Shown: one piece after another, positions 43,665 through 52,584 of the stretch
Layout of the letters: every line of letters begins with the position of its first letter
Position numbering within the stretch: the first letter of the stretch is position 1
Origin: an uncultured Granulosicoccus sp.
GTDB lineage: Bacteria; Pseudomonadota; Gammaproteobacteria; Granulosicoccales; Granulosicoccaceae
Assembly (NCBI GenBank): GCA_947495035.1
Contig: CANLXI010000015.1
Coordinates: 108,315-172,314, forward strand
Length of the DNA: 64,000 bases
Direction of reading: 5' to 3'
Notes under the pieces: model-generated
What the model was told of the DNA's origin: nothing
What the model saw: only the letters and a program-made list of their open reading frames with translations
Database searches by the model: none
Program-made: the position numbers and the translations under genes

Positions 43665-44350
43665 AGGATATACAATCAGTACGTCAGGAGATGGTCGCGA
43701 CCTGTCGGCAGATGAACGAGAGCGGTATCAATCAGGGCACCGCCGGCAATCTGTCGATACGTATCGACAATGGATTTCTCATTACGCCATCCTCTCTGCC
43801 TTATGACGATATGCAAGCAGAGGACATCGTCGAGATGGGCTTCGATGGCACCTACGTCGGACGTCGTCCCTCTTCGGAGTGGCGTTTTCATCGTGACATT
43901 CTTGCTCAACGCAACGACATCAATGTGGTGCTGCATTGTCACTCACTCTATGCCACGACGCTTGCCTGCCATCATCGCACCATACCGAGTTTTCACTACA
44001 TGACCGGGGTGGCCGGCGGCAACTCGATACGCTGCGCCGGCTATGCGACTTTCGGCACCCAGGCCTTGTCGGACAACGCACTGACGGCCCTCGAAGACAG
44101 ACTGGCCTGTCTGCTCGGACAACACGGACAGATCTCGCTGGGCAAGGACTTCTCATCAGCCCTGTGGCTCGCTATCGAAGTCGAGACACTGTCACGCATG
44201 TACGTTCAGGCATTGACATTGGGCGAACCGCCAATACTCCCCGACGACGAGATGGAACGGGTCATCGAGCAGATGCGGCGCATGAGCTATGGTCAAGCGC
44301 CGGATCCTGAAGGCAGCAATGACGTGGCGCGGCCGCGCGAAGCCGGGTAA
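43661..44350 (+). CDS. fucA: Class II aldolase, L-fuculose-1-phosphate aldolase-like
   Basis: A 229-residue class II aldolase close in layout to E. coli FucA: GINQGTAGNLSIR, LITPSSLPYDDM, RPSSEWRFH with the catalytic Glu, zinc ligands in LHCHSLYAT and GQHGQISLG, and HYMTGVAGGNSIRCAGYATFG. It would cleave L-fuculose-1-phosphate (or L-rhamnulose-1-phosphate) to DHAP and L-lactaldehyde, the latter a substrate for the AldA-like enzyme at 13350. It starts at TTG overlapping the kinase stop, with GGAG upstream. No fucose or rhamnose isomerase is in the window. Confidence 0.85.
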   Translation: MKDIQSVRQEMVATCRQMNESGINQGTAGNLSIRIDNGFLITPSSLPYDDMQAEDIVEMGFDGTYVGRRPSSEWRFHRDILAQRNDINVVLHCHSLYATTLACHHRTIPSFHYMTGVAGGNSIRCAGYATFGTQALSDNALTALEDRLACLLGQHGQISLGKDFSSALWLAIEVETLSRMYVQALTLGEPPILPDDEMERVIEQMRRMSYGQAPDPEGSNDVARPREAG

Positions 44351-44365
44351 GTCTCGCCCGACCAG

Positions 44366-45214
44366 TCAGATCAACCGATACTGCGCCGCCTTGTTGCGCA
44401 GGAAGGGCAACCCCTTCGACATCACCTCATCATGATTTCGCGCTACCGGACGCCATACGGCAAGTCCGTAGCCGATTTCCGGTGGCATGTTGATGAAGCT
44501 TTCCATTGCAAGGCCGCCCTTGAAACCGATGGCTGCAAGCGTCGAATGGATTTCATCCCAGTCACAGGTGCCTTCACCCGGTGTACCTCGGTCGCTTTCA
44601 CTCAAATGAATGTACTTCAGAAACTCCCTTGAATCGAGAATACCGTTACCCGCACCTTTTTCCTCGATATTCATGTGATAGGTATCCAGGTGAATGAAGA
44701 TATTGTCGGAACCGATGCGATGGATCATGTCTCGCGCCTGCCAACCCGTGTTGATCAGGTGATTCTCGTAGCGATTCACAGGCTCGATACCGAACAACAG
44801 CCCGATCGATTTGGCCTCTGCCGCCGCGGCTTCCAGAGTACGTGCGATGTTGCTGTATTCCGCCTCAGTCGGTGGCAGTCCGGTGCGCTCGCCAATACCG
44901 CCGTAGGTCACACCGGAAAGGGCTTCGGCTCCACAGTCCCTGGCTTTCTTCAAGGCAAGTTTCAGGTAATCGATGGCTTTGTCCGGATGCACTGACGCCC
45001 AGCATTCCTCGGGCAGGCCCAACGAACAGATAGCCTTGAGATCATTTTTCTCAAGCAGTTTTCGAGTGTGCTCCGTGTCGATATCGTTCGGGCGCAACAT
45101 CGGAATCTCGATGAAGTCCACACCGTACTGGAGCGCACCGGCTACCGCTCGCTCGGCGCCCTCACGGTCCCAGTTCATTGTCCACATGCTTGTATGTACG
45201 CCAAAGCCTTTCAT
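44366..45214 (-). CDS. Sugar phosphate isomerase/epimerase (ketose 3-epimerase-like TIM barrel)
   Basis: A 282-residue xylose isomerase-like TIM barrel of the D-tagatose/D-psicose 3-epimerase kind. It has FIEIPMLRPNDID, the metal residues in GIEPVNRYENHLINT, HLDTYHMNIEE, IHLSESDRGTPGEG and AMESFINM. Such enzymes epimerise ketoses at C3, for instance L-ribulose or D-tagatose. It overlaps the stop of the last permease by 4 bases and so belongs to the importer operon. It may convert the imported sugar into the substrate of the kinase encoded convergently. Confidence 0.87.
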   Translation of the reverse strand: MKGFGVHTSMWTMNWDREGAERAVAGALQYGVDFIEIPMLRPNDIDTEHTRKLLEKNDLKAICSLGLPEECWASVHPDKAIDYLKLALKKARDCGAEALSGVTYGGIGERTGLPPTEAEYSNIARTLEAAAAEAKSIGLLFGIEPVNRYENHLINTGWQARDMIHRIGSDNIFIHLDTYHMNIEEKGAGNGILDSREFLKYIHLSESDRGTPGEGTCDWDEIHSTLAAIGFKGGLAMESFINMPPEIGYGLAVWRPVARNHDEVMSKGLPFLRNKAAQYRLI

Positions 45215-46206
45215 GTCTTGATGCCTTTTCGTTTTCTGAATAATGTGAATTGTTCGGAGCGCAGCACCATCACGAGGATCAGGAACAGACCCCAGACAGC
45301 GGTCGACAGGTGCGGGTTGGCACCGACAAGACTGAGTCCCGAAGACAGCATCTGCAAGATCAATATCGCGAGGATGACAGGCAGCACCTTGCCGTGCCCA
45401 CCAAACGGATCGATACCACCCAGGAAGATCGCCAGCACTGTCACCAGCAGCAACGCCTCGCCATGGCCGACTCGTACCGAGTTGAAGCGCGCCAGCATCA
45501 GAATTCCTGCAATGGCGCAAACCACGCCGGACAGGGTGTAGATCAGTACCAGAGTGCGCCGAGTGGGCAGTCCTGAATAGGCAGTCGCTCGAATATTGGA
45601 TCCAACCATATAGACTGAAAAACCATGGCGACTCTTTCGGAGCAGTATCTGCCAGGCAAGCGCCACCACCGCGAATAGCAGCAATGGGGCTGGCAGGCCG
45701 AACAGACTACCGTGGCCCAGTGACGCGAATTCGGCGGGAAAGCCGGAAACATCACCGCCACGCGTCAGGAATTCACCGAGTCCACGCAGAAAAATCATCA
45801 TGGCAAGTGAAACCAGAATCGGATGCGCTCCCACATAGGCGATGATCAATCCCATGACGGCACCTGCAATTGCACCCGCCAGTATTGCTGCAAAAGCCCC
45901 GAGCAGGATTGCCGATGTACCGGCTTCAGGCCCGCCGAACGCCAGCACGATGGCTGCCATCGTCAGCCCGGAAATGTTGGCGGTGTAGACAATCGCCAGA
46001 TTGAGTCCACCCGAGATCATCGGTGCCAGCATTGCAATCGTCAGCAATCCCAGCAAAGGGGCCTGATAGCCCATCGATGCGAAATTGGCGACGGTCAGAA
46101 AACGCGGACTGAGAAAGCTGAAGATCAGCACCAGCATCGCCATCAACAACAACAGATCAACGGTCTCCTTGCCAAGGAGACGACGCATTCGCTCGATACC
46201 TTTCAT
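45211..46206 (-). CDS. Ribose-type sugar ABC transporter permease (second)
   Basis: A 331-residue RbsC-like permease with about ten spans, starting with VDLLLLMAMLVLIFSFLSP, containing the family motif SGGLNLAIVYTANISGLTMAA and GGIDPFGGHGKVLPVIL. It overlaps the upstream permease and the downstream epimerase gene by 4 bases each. Two different permeases in tandem fit the rhamnose/AI-2 type of importer rather than the ribose type with one. Confidence 0.9.
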   Translation of the reverse strand: MKGIERMRRLLGKETVDLLLLMAMLVLIFSFLSPRFLTVANFASMGYQAPLLGLLTIAMLAPMISGGLNLAIVYTANISGLTMAAIVLAFGGPEAGTSAILLGAFAAILAGAIAGAVMGLIIAYVGAHPILVSLAMMIFLRGLGEFLTRGGDVSGFPAEFASLGHGSLFGLPAPLLLFAVVALAWQILLRKSRHGFSVYMVGSNIRATAYSGLPTRRTLVLIYTLSGVVCAIAGILMLARFNSVRVGHGEALLLVTVLAIFLGGIDPFGGHGKVLPVILAILILQMLSSGLSLVGANPHLSTAVWGLFLILVMVLRSEQFTLFRKRKGIKT

Positions 46207-47201
46207 GACCCATGCCTCCGCGGACGTGCAGCCAACAACTCACCCAGACGAACATTCGACGTGGAGATGGCGACCAGAATGGCAGCCCCGATCAGCATCT
46301 GGAAAGCGAACGGAGAGATTCCCAGCAGATTCAGACCGTTCTGCATCACGGCAACGAACAGAACGCCAAGGACACAACCAGTGATGGTGCCCTTGCCACC
46401 ACCGAGACGAGCACCACCCAGCACCACGGCGGCCAGAACCTCGAGTTCTCGCCCATACAGGGCGTTTGGTACCACCTCCTGAACGATATTGACCTGCATC
46501 AGCGCTGCGATACCCGCCATCAAGCCGCTCCAGCCAAATGCCAGTGCCTGCATGGCAGCGATATTGACACCAGCTCGGCGTGCACCCTCCGGATTATCAC
46601 CAAAGGCGTACAGCTGACGACCCAGGTTCACACGCCGGACCAGCAACCAGGTAGTGCCGACGCAGAGCGCCATGACTGCAACAGGCAGGATCAACTCTGA
46701 CCAGGTGCCATCAGGAGACTGATGCTCGAACAGAATGATGCGCTCTGTCCACCAATCCGGCAGAGCATAGATGCTGCGTCCACGACTTAGCCACATCAAC
46801 AGACCGAAAAACACATTGAATGTCGCAATGGTGACGACTATGGAAATGATACGGAATCGATGAATGAAGAAGGCGTTGACCAGCCCCAGCAGAATGCCGA
46901 CACAACCGCACAACAGGAAGCCCAGCGCCCAATTACCCCCCCCCAGGCTGACAAGTACCTTTGCTGCCACAAACTGAACGACCGAGGAGGCGACAGCAAA
47001 GGAAATATCAATGCCACCGGCAATCAGCACGACCAGCAGTCCAACCGCCCAGATCAGGTTCACCGAGTTGTTGTTCAGCAGCGATGTGAGGTTGCCCAAG
47101 GTCAGAAAGGTATCGGTTGCGATACCGAGTGCCACGCAAGACAGTAACAGAACCACGAACAGGCGAAACTCTACCTGGCGGTGTCGCAGAAAATCAGACA
47201 T
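46203..47201 (-). CDS. Ribose-type sugar ABC transporter permease (first)
   Basis: A 332-residue RbsC-like permease. ATG 47201 starts MSDFLRHRQVEFRLF; the longer upstream frame overlaps the ATPase gene and is not credible. It has LIAGGIDISFAVASSVVQF, the usual GGIDIS family motif, and VVLGGARLGGGKGTI in the C-terminal half. It overlaps the ATPase stop by 8 bases. Together with the next permease it forms a heteromeric pore. Confidence 0.9.
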   Translation of the reverse strand: MSDFLRHRQVEFRLFVVLLLSCVALGIATDTFLTLGNLTSLLNNNSVNLIWAVGLLVVLIAGGIDISFAVASSVVQFVAAKVLVSLGGGNWALGFLLCGCVGILLGLVNAFFIHRFRIISIVVTIATFNVFFGLLMWLSRGRSIYALPDWWTERIILFEHQSPDGTWSELILPVAVMALCVGTTWLLVRRVNLGRQLYAFGDNPEGARRAGVNIAAMQALAFGWSGLMAGIAALMQVNIVQEVVPNALYGRELEVLAAVVLGGARLGGGKGTITGCVLGVLFVAVMQNGLNLLGISPFAFQMLIGAAILVAISTSNVRLGELLAARPRRHGS

Positions 47202-48708
47202 AGATGACTGTCTCCAGCTCGTTGACCGAGATACTGCGAGGATCGTGAGTGTCAACGATGCGACCATGGGCCATGTGGATGACCCGGTCACTGTTGAACA
47301 GGGCTTCCGTCACCTCATCGGTGATCAGAAGGATGGCAAGGCCTTGCTCGGCAAGCTCGCGCACGATGCGAAAGATACCAGCCCGAGCCCCTACATCGAC
47401 TCCCACTGTCGGACAGTCGAGAATCAAGAGCTTCGGTTCTGTTGCCAGCCATTTGGCCAGTACCACCTTCTGCTGATTACCCCCCGACAGGGTGGATATG
47501 GCATCGTCTGGTTCGCCGATCTTGACGCCGAGACGCTGTACCCAGCTGGACACGAGAGCGTTCTTCCTGCGTCCTGATATCAGACCCACAGCATTCAGGA
47601 TACGATCGAGTACCGAGATGACGGTGTTGTCTGCAATCGACTGTTTCTGCAAGAGCCCCAACTGCAGTCGGTCTTCAGACACGTAGGCCACTCCCTGAGC
47701 AATGGCATGACGCAGAGAGGAGGGCGCAAAGGGCTTTCCATTCAGATGCATTTTACCTTGATCGAGACGAGTCATACCCGTCATCGCATGGGCCAGCTCG
47801 GTACGGCCCGCACCGATAAGACCGATCAGACCGACGACCTCACCCGCCCGTATGCTGAGATCAATACCATTGAACTCACCATGTCGTGCAAGGCTTTCTC
47901 CCCTGAAAACACAAGGTGCACCCTGTCTGTCTCGGGCAACGACCTTCTCGTCCAGCACATGGCCTGTCATCAGTTCGCCGAGACGAGACTGTGTCATGCC
48001 TTCCGTGGGAAAGACGTCCACCAGGCGACCATCACGCAGCACGGTCACACGTTCTGCAATGTCGAGCACCTCGGCCAGGCGATGACTGACAAAAACAACT
48101 GCCACCCCCTCACTGGACAAGGTGCGAACGATCTCGAGAAGGGCATCGGTTTCCGACTGGGTCAATGATGCCGTGGGTTCATCCATGAAGATCAGCTGTG
48201 ATTCGTTCATCAGAGCGCGCGCGATTGCCACGATCTGACGTTGTGCAATCGGCAACGACTCCAGTGAAGCCGACAGGTCGAGAGTGACTTGCAATTTCGA
48301 TAGAACGGCCTTCGCGCGCGTTCTCATATCGGCCTGGTCGACACCTCGTGGCGACAGACCCACCATATCGTCGAAGGCAATATTCTCTGCCACGCTCATG
48401 TTGGGGAAGAGCGCGAGGTCTTGCCAGATAACCGACACGCCGCGGGCACGGGCGATAACCGGTGTGATCGTGTCGAGCGTTTCGCCGAAGAGTTCGATCC
48501 GTTCGGCTGTCTCGGGTCGGTGCACTCCAGTCACGATCTTGATCAGGGTCGACTTGCCACTGCCGTTCTCGCCCGCCAGGCAATGCACTTCGCCTCGGCG
48601 AACCTGGAAATCGACCTCATCCAATGCTCGTACGCCACCAAAGATCTTGGTGACGCTGTTCAGGCGCAAGGCGTGTTGCTGACTATCTGTCACGTCAGAC
48701 GATGTCAT
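47194..48708 (-). CDS. Ribose-type sugar ABC transporter ATPase with a degenerate second domain
   Basis: A 504-residue double ATPase. Domain 1 is intact: Walker A GENGSGKST, LPIAQRQIVAIARAL and Walker B LIFMDEPTASLT. Domain 2 has the usual degenerate Walker A (GLIGAGRTEL), an intact LSGGNQQKV signature, but Walker B reads LLILDCPTVGVDVG: the catalytic glutamate is Cys432 (codon 47413-47415). Only domain 1 may therefore hydrolyse ATP. It powers the two-permease importer; the binding-protein gene precedes it by 93 bases with a hairpin between. Confidence 0.92.
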   Translation of the reverse strand: MTSSDVTDSQQHALRLNSVTKIFGGVRALDEVDFQVRRGEVHCLAGENGSGKSTLIKIVTGVHRPETAERIELFGETLDTITPVIARARGVSVIWQDLALFPNMSVAENIAFDDMVGLSPRGVDQADMRTRAKAVLSKLQVTLDLSASLESLPIAQRQIVAIARALMNESQLIFMDEPTASLTQSETDALLEIVRTLSSEGVAVVFVSHRLAEVLDIAERVTVLRDGRLVDVFPTEGMTQSRLGELMTGHVLDEKVVARDRQGAPCVFRGESLARHGEFNGIDLSIRAGEVVGLIGLIGAGRTELAHAMTGMTRLDQGKMHLNGKPFAPSSLRHAIAQGVAYVSEDRLQLGLLQKQSIADNTVISVLDRILNAVGLISGRRKNALVSSWVQRLGVKIGEPDDAISTLSGGNQQKVVLAKWLATEPKLLILDCPTVGVDVGARAGIFRIVRELAEQGLAILLITDEVTEALFNSDRVIHMAHGRIVDTHDPRSISVNELETVIYV

Positions 48709-48743
48709 GGGGAATACTCAGGAAAGGATGCTCGGACAATGAA

Positions 48744-48773
48744 GGCCGCGAGTCGACTTGCGTACTCGCGGCC
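48744..48773 (-). other. Intergenic hairpin 3' of the binding-protein gene
   Basis: GGCCGCGAGT (48744-48753) pairs perfectly with ACTCGCGGCC (48764-48773) over 10 bp with a 10-base loop, between the binding-protein stop and the ATPase start. It likely acts like the hairpins at 9554 and 56734, raising binding-protein yield over the membrane parts. Confidence 0.6.
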
Positions 48774-48801
48774 GGGTTTCAGTACATCGTTCTGGCAGTA
48801 A

Positions 48802-49779
48802 TCAAAGCCCCTTGGCAGCCAGTTCGTCTACCGATCCCTTGTTGAGCTCCAGCAGGTTATCCGTAATGATGTCCTTGTTCACTGCGTCAGGCTCGATGAC
48901 ACCAAGACCGGGAATATCGGTTCCCGCCGTGATTTCATCGCCGTCCACCAGCATCTTGCCGAGCGTCACGAATACCTCACCGGCCTGCATCGGATTCCAC
49001 ATGAAACCGCCGGTAAGCACATCGGAGTGAACCAGTTTCGCGCCCTGACCCGGAGAGAAGGGGCCCAGCACGAATATTTCGCCAACCTTGCGTCGCTCTT
49101 CGATTGCCCGTCCTGCACCGATGGGTCCCTGACTGCCAAAGGCCAGGAAGCCTTTCAGGTCAGGGTTGGCAGCCATGAGGTCGAGGGCCGTGGCACGGCT
49201 GTCATCCACGTTCTCCGCTACCCCGTAACGCTCACCGACCAATTCCACATCCGGACGATTCTCCTCCATCCAGGCAATGGCTGCATCGGCCCAGGCGTTG
49301 TGCAGCGGCACCGTCAGTGAGCCGACAAACACGGCATATTTGCCTGCGCCTTCAATTTTCGACGCCAGCAGCTCGGCATGTGCTTCGCCAAAACCCTGCG
49401 CCGAAGCAAGCTCGAAGTTCCAATCGACATTTTGCAAGCCTGGTCCTTCGTGGGATATTACCTTGATGCCTGCATTCCGCGCTTTTTCCAATACAGGTTC
49501 GAGCGCCGCTTCATCATTGGGTACGACTCCAATGACGTCCACTCCTTTGGCAATGAGATCCTCGATGGCCTGTACCTGCAGTGACGGGTCCGCCGAGACG
49601 GGACCGATCATCTCGGCCGTCACACCCAGCTCCTCTGCCTTGTTCTCGATTCCTTCCTCCATCGCGTTGAACCAGGGTATTCCTCCAATCTTGACGACCA
49701 CACCGATGTCGGTCGCCAGTACGTTGCCGGAAAGGCCGATTGACAATAGTGCTGCAGCGGCAATCACGTTCTTTTTCAT
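48802..49779 (-). CDS. Ribose-type periplasmic sugar-binding protein
   Basis: A 325-residue substrate-binding protein. The signal peptide (NVIAAAALLSIGLSGNVLA) is followed by a type I periplasmic-binding fold: IGVVVKIGGIPWFNAMEEGI, AIEDLIAKGVDVIGVVPND, GFLAFGSQGPIGAGRA. This recalls the rhamnose/autoinducer-2 subgroup. TGAGGAAGAC precedes ATG 49779. It heads a five-gene operon and faces a divergent LacI gene across 192 bases holding an operator-like repeat. Confidence 0.9.
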   Translation of the reverse strand: MKKNVIAAAALLSIGLSGNVLATDIGVVVKIGGIPWFNAMEEGIENKAEELGVTAEMIGPVSADPSLQVQAIEDLIAKGVDVIGVVPNDEAALEPVLEKARNAGIKVISHEGPGLQNVDWNFELASAQGFGEAHAELLASKIEGAGKYAVFVGSLTVPLHNAWADAAIAWMEENRPDVELVGERYGVAENVDDSRATALDLMAANPDLKGFLAFGSQGPIGAGRAIEERRKVGEIFVLGPFSPGQGAKLVHSDVLTGGFMWNPMQAGEVFVTLGKMLVDGDEITAGTDIPGLGVIEPDAVNKDIITDNLLELNKGSVDELAAKGL

Positions 49780-49886
49780 GTGTGTCTTCCTCATGTGGTG
49801 CATTCTCCTGCTTGGTTTCTGATGTGGCTGTCTGTACAAGAGCCACTGTCAGGTCGATCTGATGAATCCGGTCCGAACGTTGTGAT

Positions 49887-49911
49887 ATTGTGTTGCACAA
49901 TCGATGGTGCA
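49887..49911 (+). promoter_or_regulatory. Overlapping inverted repeats between the LacI gene and its importer operon
   Basis: ATTGTG-TTG-CACAAT (49887-49901) is a 15-bp inverted repeat. TGCAC (49894-49898) and GTGCA (49907-49911) form a second one that overlaps it. Both lie in the divergent promoter region and are the best operator candidates for the adjacent LacI protein. Confidence 0.5.
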
Positions 49912-49971
49912 CCGTACTCCCGCATGAGGTACTGTGTCAACCACGGAACATGAATCGGGAACAAATTTCTC

Positions 49972-51030
49972 ATGAGCAAGGGCCAGCGAACCGAGTCCCG
50001 CAAGCAATCGACCACGATCTATGACATTGCCCGCGAAACGGGGTCATCGCCGTCTACTGTCAGTGCGGCACTCAGCGGCCGTTGGAAGTCACGCCGCATT
50101 CGCCCCGAAACTGCCGAGCGGATCATCAGCACGGCCAATGAGATGGGATATGCGATCAACCGACAGGCGCGTGGACTGCGCACAGCTCGATCCGATCTGA
50201 TCGGGCTCCTGATTCCCGAACACGACAACCGGTTCTTCTCTGATCTGGCGCAGAGTTTCACCCAGGAAGCCAGAAAGCGTGGGCAGTGCCCGATCATCAT
50301 CGCCACCCAGAGGGACGGCAAGGCTGAAACCGACGCTGTCCAGAACCTTCTGAGCTACTCGATCGACGCTCTGTTTGTTGCCGGTGCTGCGCATCCAGAG
50401 AATATTCATCGCGTGAGTGAGGCAGCCAGCCTGCCTACCGTGTTTCTCGACCAACCCTGTCAGGGAGCAAGATCAGCCGTCACCGACAATGTTGTCGGTG
50501 CTCGACAGCTGACCGAAGCAATATTCGATACCCTGCCGTCAAAAGTGCCGGAAAAACGCAACCAGGTGTACCTGATCGGCGGCGACGCCACGCTGCATGC
50601 CTCGGCATCGCGAATTGCGAGCTTCCGCGATGTTGTCACCGAACGTCTGGGCACATGCAGAGACGATCAGATCATTGCCTGCGGTTATCAGTCAGCGCCG
50701 GCTCTCGCTGCCATGGAAGAACTGGCAAGCCGTCTTGGTGGGCTACCCGCCGGCCTGTTCGTCAATTCGATCAATGTCTTCGAATCCATACTGCAGTTTC
50801 TGGTGCAGCGACCCGAAACCGAGTTGCACAAGGTCTCCATCGGCTGCTTCGACTATGAACCTTACGGGCAGTGGCTACGTTTTCCAGTGCACATGATCAG
50901 GCAACGGCACCGGCAACTGATTCGGACGGCCTTCGATCTGCTGGACAGTGGCCAGGACGAAAACCAATTGGTTCTGATTGCGCCAGAGTTGTATCCCGCC
51001 AGGCTTGGGCAGGGAAGTGGTGCTCAGTAG
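49972..51030 (+). CDS. LacI-family repressor of the ribose-type importer operon
   Basis: A 352-residue LacI/GalR regulator. The helix-turn-helix is at about residues 14-40 (STTIYDIARETGSSPSTVSAAL) with the hinge following, then the sugar-binding domain (DLIGLLIPEHDNRFFSDLAQSF). It diverges from the importer operon, with inverted repeats between. It probably senses the imported sugar or its phosphate. The C-terminal domain is diverged from the usual pattern, for example IGCFDYEPYGQWL in place of the normal GFD segment. Confidence 0.88.
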   Translation: MSKGQRTESRKQSTTIYDIARETGSSPSTVSAALSGRWKSRRIRPETAERIISTANEMGYAINRQARGLRTARSDLIGLLIPEHDNRFFSDLAQSFTQEARKRGQCPIIIATQRDGKAETDAVQNLLSYSIDALFVAGAAHPENIHRVSEAASLPTVFLDQPCQGARSAVTDNVVGARQLTEAIFDTLPSKVPEKRNQVYLIGGDATLHASASRIASFRDVVTERLGTCRDDQIIACGYQSAPALAAMEELASRLGGLPAGLFVNSINVFESILQFLVQRPETELHKVSIGCFDYEPYGQWLRFPVHMIRQRHRQLIRTAFDLLDSGQDENQLVLIAPELYPARLGQGSGAQ

Positions 51031-51564
51031 CCTTCGACAGGATTGATACACCTGATCCGGCCTCCGCAGACTGACCGGACACCTCGATCACCCAGTCGCG
51101 CGAAGGCAAGGTCGAGAGATATTGCTGACCCGCCGAGAGAGGGCATCACTGCGACTTCTCGCCCTCGTTCAGCACCAGGCAGCACCAATACCTGCTCCCA
51201 GGCAACATCGAATCTGTGCAGCACCGCTGACGCGGAACCTCGCCTGCGCAACATCAGGGCGAACGCCAGACGCAGCGCAGCGGCATTCAGAATTTGTCTG
51301 CAACCTCACTGGCCAAATGTGCTCTACCTGCGCCGTCCTGTCTCTTCTTCGTCGCAATATCAGCAGACTTCAACGATGCAAAAAAAGTTTGACAGATGTC
51401 TGATACATCAGATATCATAATTTCATCGTTGAAATTGCTGCTCACACGACCCCTTCCATCCGCGCTGTTGCTGCCATCGGTCGGTATCCGGGCGAGGGTG
51501 GCCATGCCGGTCATCGATAGCGGATCGGATGCAACCCCGACAGATCGACATTCAGGAGAAGTAC
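51031..51564. other. 534-bp gap with promoter and operator of the KDGal operon
   Basis: The distal ~150 bases hold the promoter and operator listed at 51389. The first ~350 bases contain several open frames on both strands, the longest about 125 codons, none with a ribosome site or a family pattern I know; one on the minus strand (51024-51254) has a slightly protein-like composition and might be a gene remnant. I see no convincing gene. Confidence 0.5.
51389..51418 (+). promoter_or_regulatory. Promoter with GntR operator inside the spacer
   Basis: TTGACA (51389-51394) and TATCAT (51413-51418) are 18 bp apart. The spacer ends with TCTGATACATCAGA (51399-51412), arms TCTGAT and ATCAGA. GATGTCTGATACAT is shared exactly with the region ahead of the TRAP genes (55637-55650). 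An operator inside the spacer implies simple repression. Confidence 0.7.
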
Positions 51565-52572
51565 ATGAACCCGCGACCCAAGGTCGTCATTACCGACTAT
51601 GACTATGGCGATACAGATGTTGAACGAGAAATACTTGAGCCTCTCGGCGCTGAAGTCATCGCCCTGCAGGCCAAACGCGAGGAAGACCTCTTCGAGGTAG
51701 CGAGCAGTTGTTTCGCGATGATGAATCAATACGCTCGCGTCGGCGCTGACACGATTTCCCGAATGCAACATTGCAAGGTCATCGCACGCTACGGCGTCGG
51801 GGTTGACATCGTCGACGTTGAGGCAGCAACCCGTAGCGGTATCCTCGTCACCAATGTGCTTGATTACTGCACGGAGGAGGTTGCCGATCATGCAATTTCA
51901 CTATGGCTGACACTGGCTCGTAAACTGACCGATTACGACCGTGCGACGCACCAGGGCATCTGGCGCTGGCAGAGTGGCAAACCCGTGTACCGACTTCGCG
52001 GTCGCACCATGGGTGTGGTCTCGTTCGGGAAGATTGGTCAAGCCATTGCACTACGTGCAAAGGCCTTTGGCGTCAATGTCGTTGCCTATGACCCCTACCT
52101 CTCGGAATCCGCCGCAAAAGCACATGGCGTAGAGCTCGTGGACAAGACTCAACTGCTCGCCCGATCGGACTACTTGCTGATGCAGGCCCCGATGTCGACA
52201 CAGACTCATCACTTTCTGTCTGACAGCGAGTTCGCCGCCATGAAGCCAGGCGCGATCGTCGTCAATACAGGCCGCGGACCGACGATAGACAACAAGGCCC
52301 TCTATCGAGCACTGAAGGAAGGACAAGTTGCCGCAGCAGGGCTCGATGACCCCGAGGAGGAGCCGGCAAAGTGCTCTTCATGGAGCCCGCAAGACAATCC
52401 CTTGTTCTCACTACCCAACGTGCTGGTCACACCGCACGCTGCTTATTATTCGGAAGAATCGATTCAATCCGCACGTGAACGTGCTGCAACCCAGGTTGCA
52501 AAGGTCCTGACCGGGCAATCTCCCGATTTCCCTGTCAATGCCGATGCACTCGCCCAAACTCGCTACCACTGA
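51565..52572 (+). CDS. D-isomer-specific 2-hydroxyacid dehydrogenase
   Basis: A 335-residue D-2-hydroxyacid dehydrogenase of the CtBP-like group. It has ARYGVGVDIVDVEAATRSGILVTNV near residues 85-110, the NAD fold GRTMGVVSFGKIGQAIA at about 150-166, the substrate Arg in VNTGRGPTID, and the catalytic His in VTPHAAYYSEES. AGGAGAAG precedes ATG 51565. It would interconvert a 2-keto acid and a D-2-hydroxy acid, perhaps an aldonate C2 carbonyl. First gene of a four-gene operon ending in the KDGal aldolase. Confidence 0.9.
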   Translation: MNPRPKVVITDYDYGDTDVEREILEPLGAEVIALQAKREEDLFEVASSCFAMMNQYARVGADTISRMQHCKVIARYGVGVDIVDVEAATRSGILVTNVLDYCTEEVADHAISLWLTLARKLTDYDRATHQGIWRWQSGKPVYRLRGRTMGVVSFGKIGQAIALRAKAFGVNVVAYDPYLSESAAKAHGVELVDKTQLLARSDYLLMQAPMSTQTHHFLSDSEFAAMKPGAIVVNTGRGPTIDNKALYRALKEGQVAAAGLDDPEEEPAKCSSWSPQDNPLFSLPNVLVTPHAAYYSEESIQSARERAATQVAKVLTGQSPDFPVNADALAQTRYH

Positions 52573-52584
52573 CTGAAAACAGAC

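Noticed and set aside
45215..45520. N-terminal extension of the epimerase by about 100 codons
   Set aside because: It is antisense-free but overlaps the permease in another frame, and the TIM barrel starts at ATG 45214 with a 4-base overlap.
51024..51254. 76-codon minus-strand frame as a possible gene remnant
   Set aside because: Slightly protein-like composition but no family match, no ribosome site, and it runs into the end of the LacI gene; not supported enough to call.
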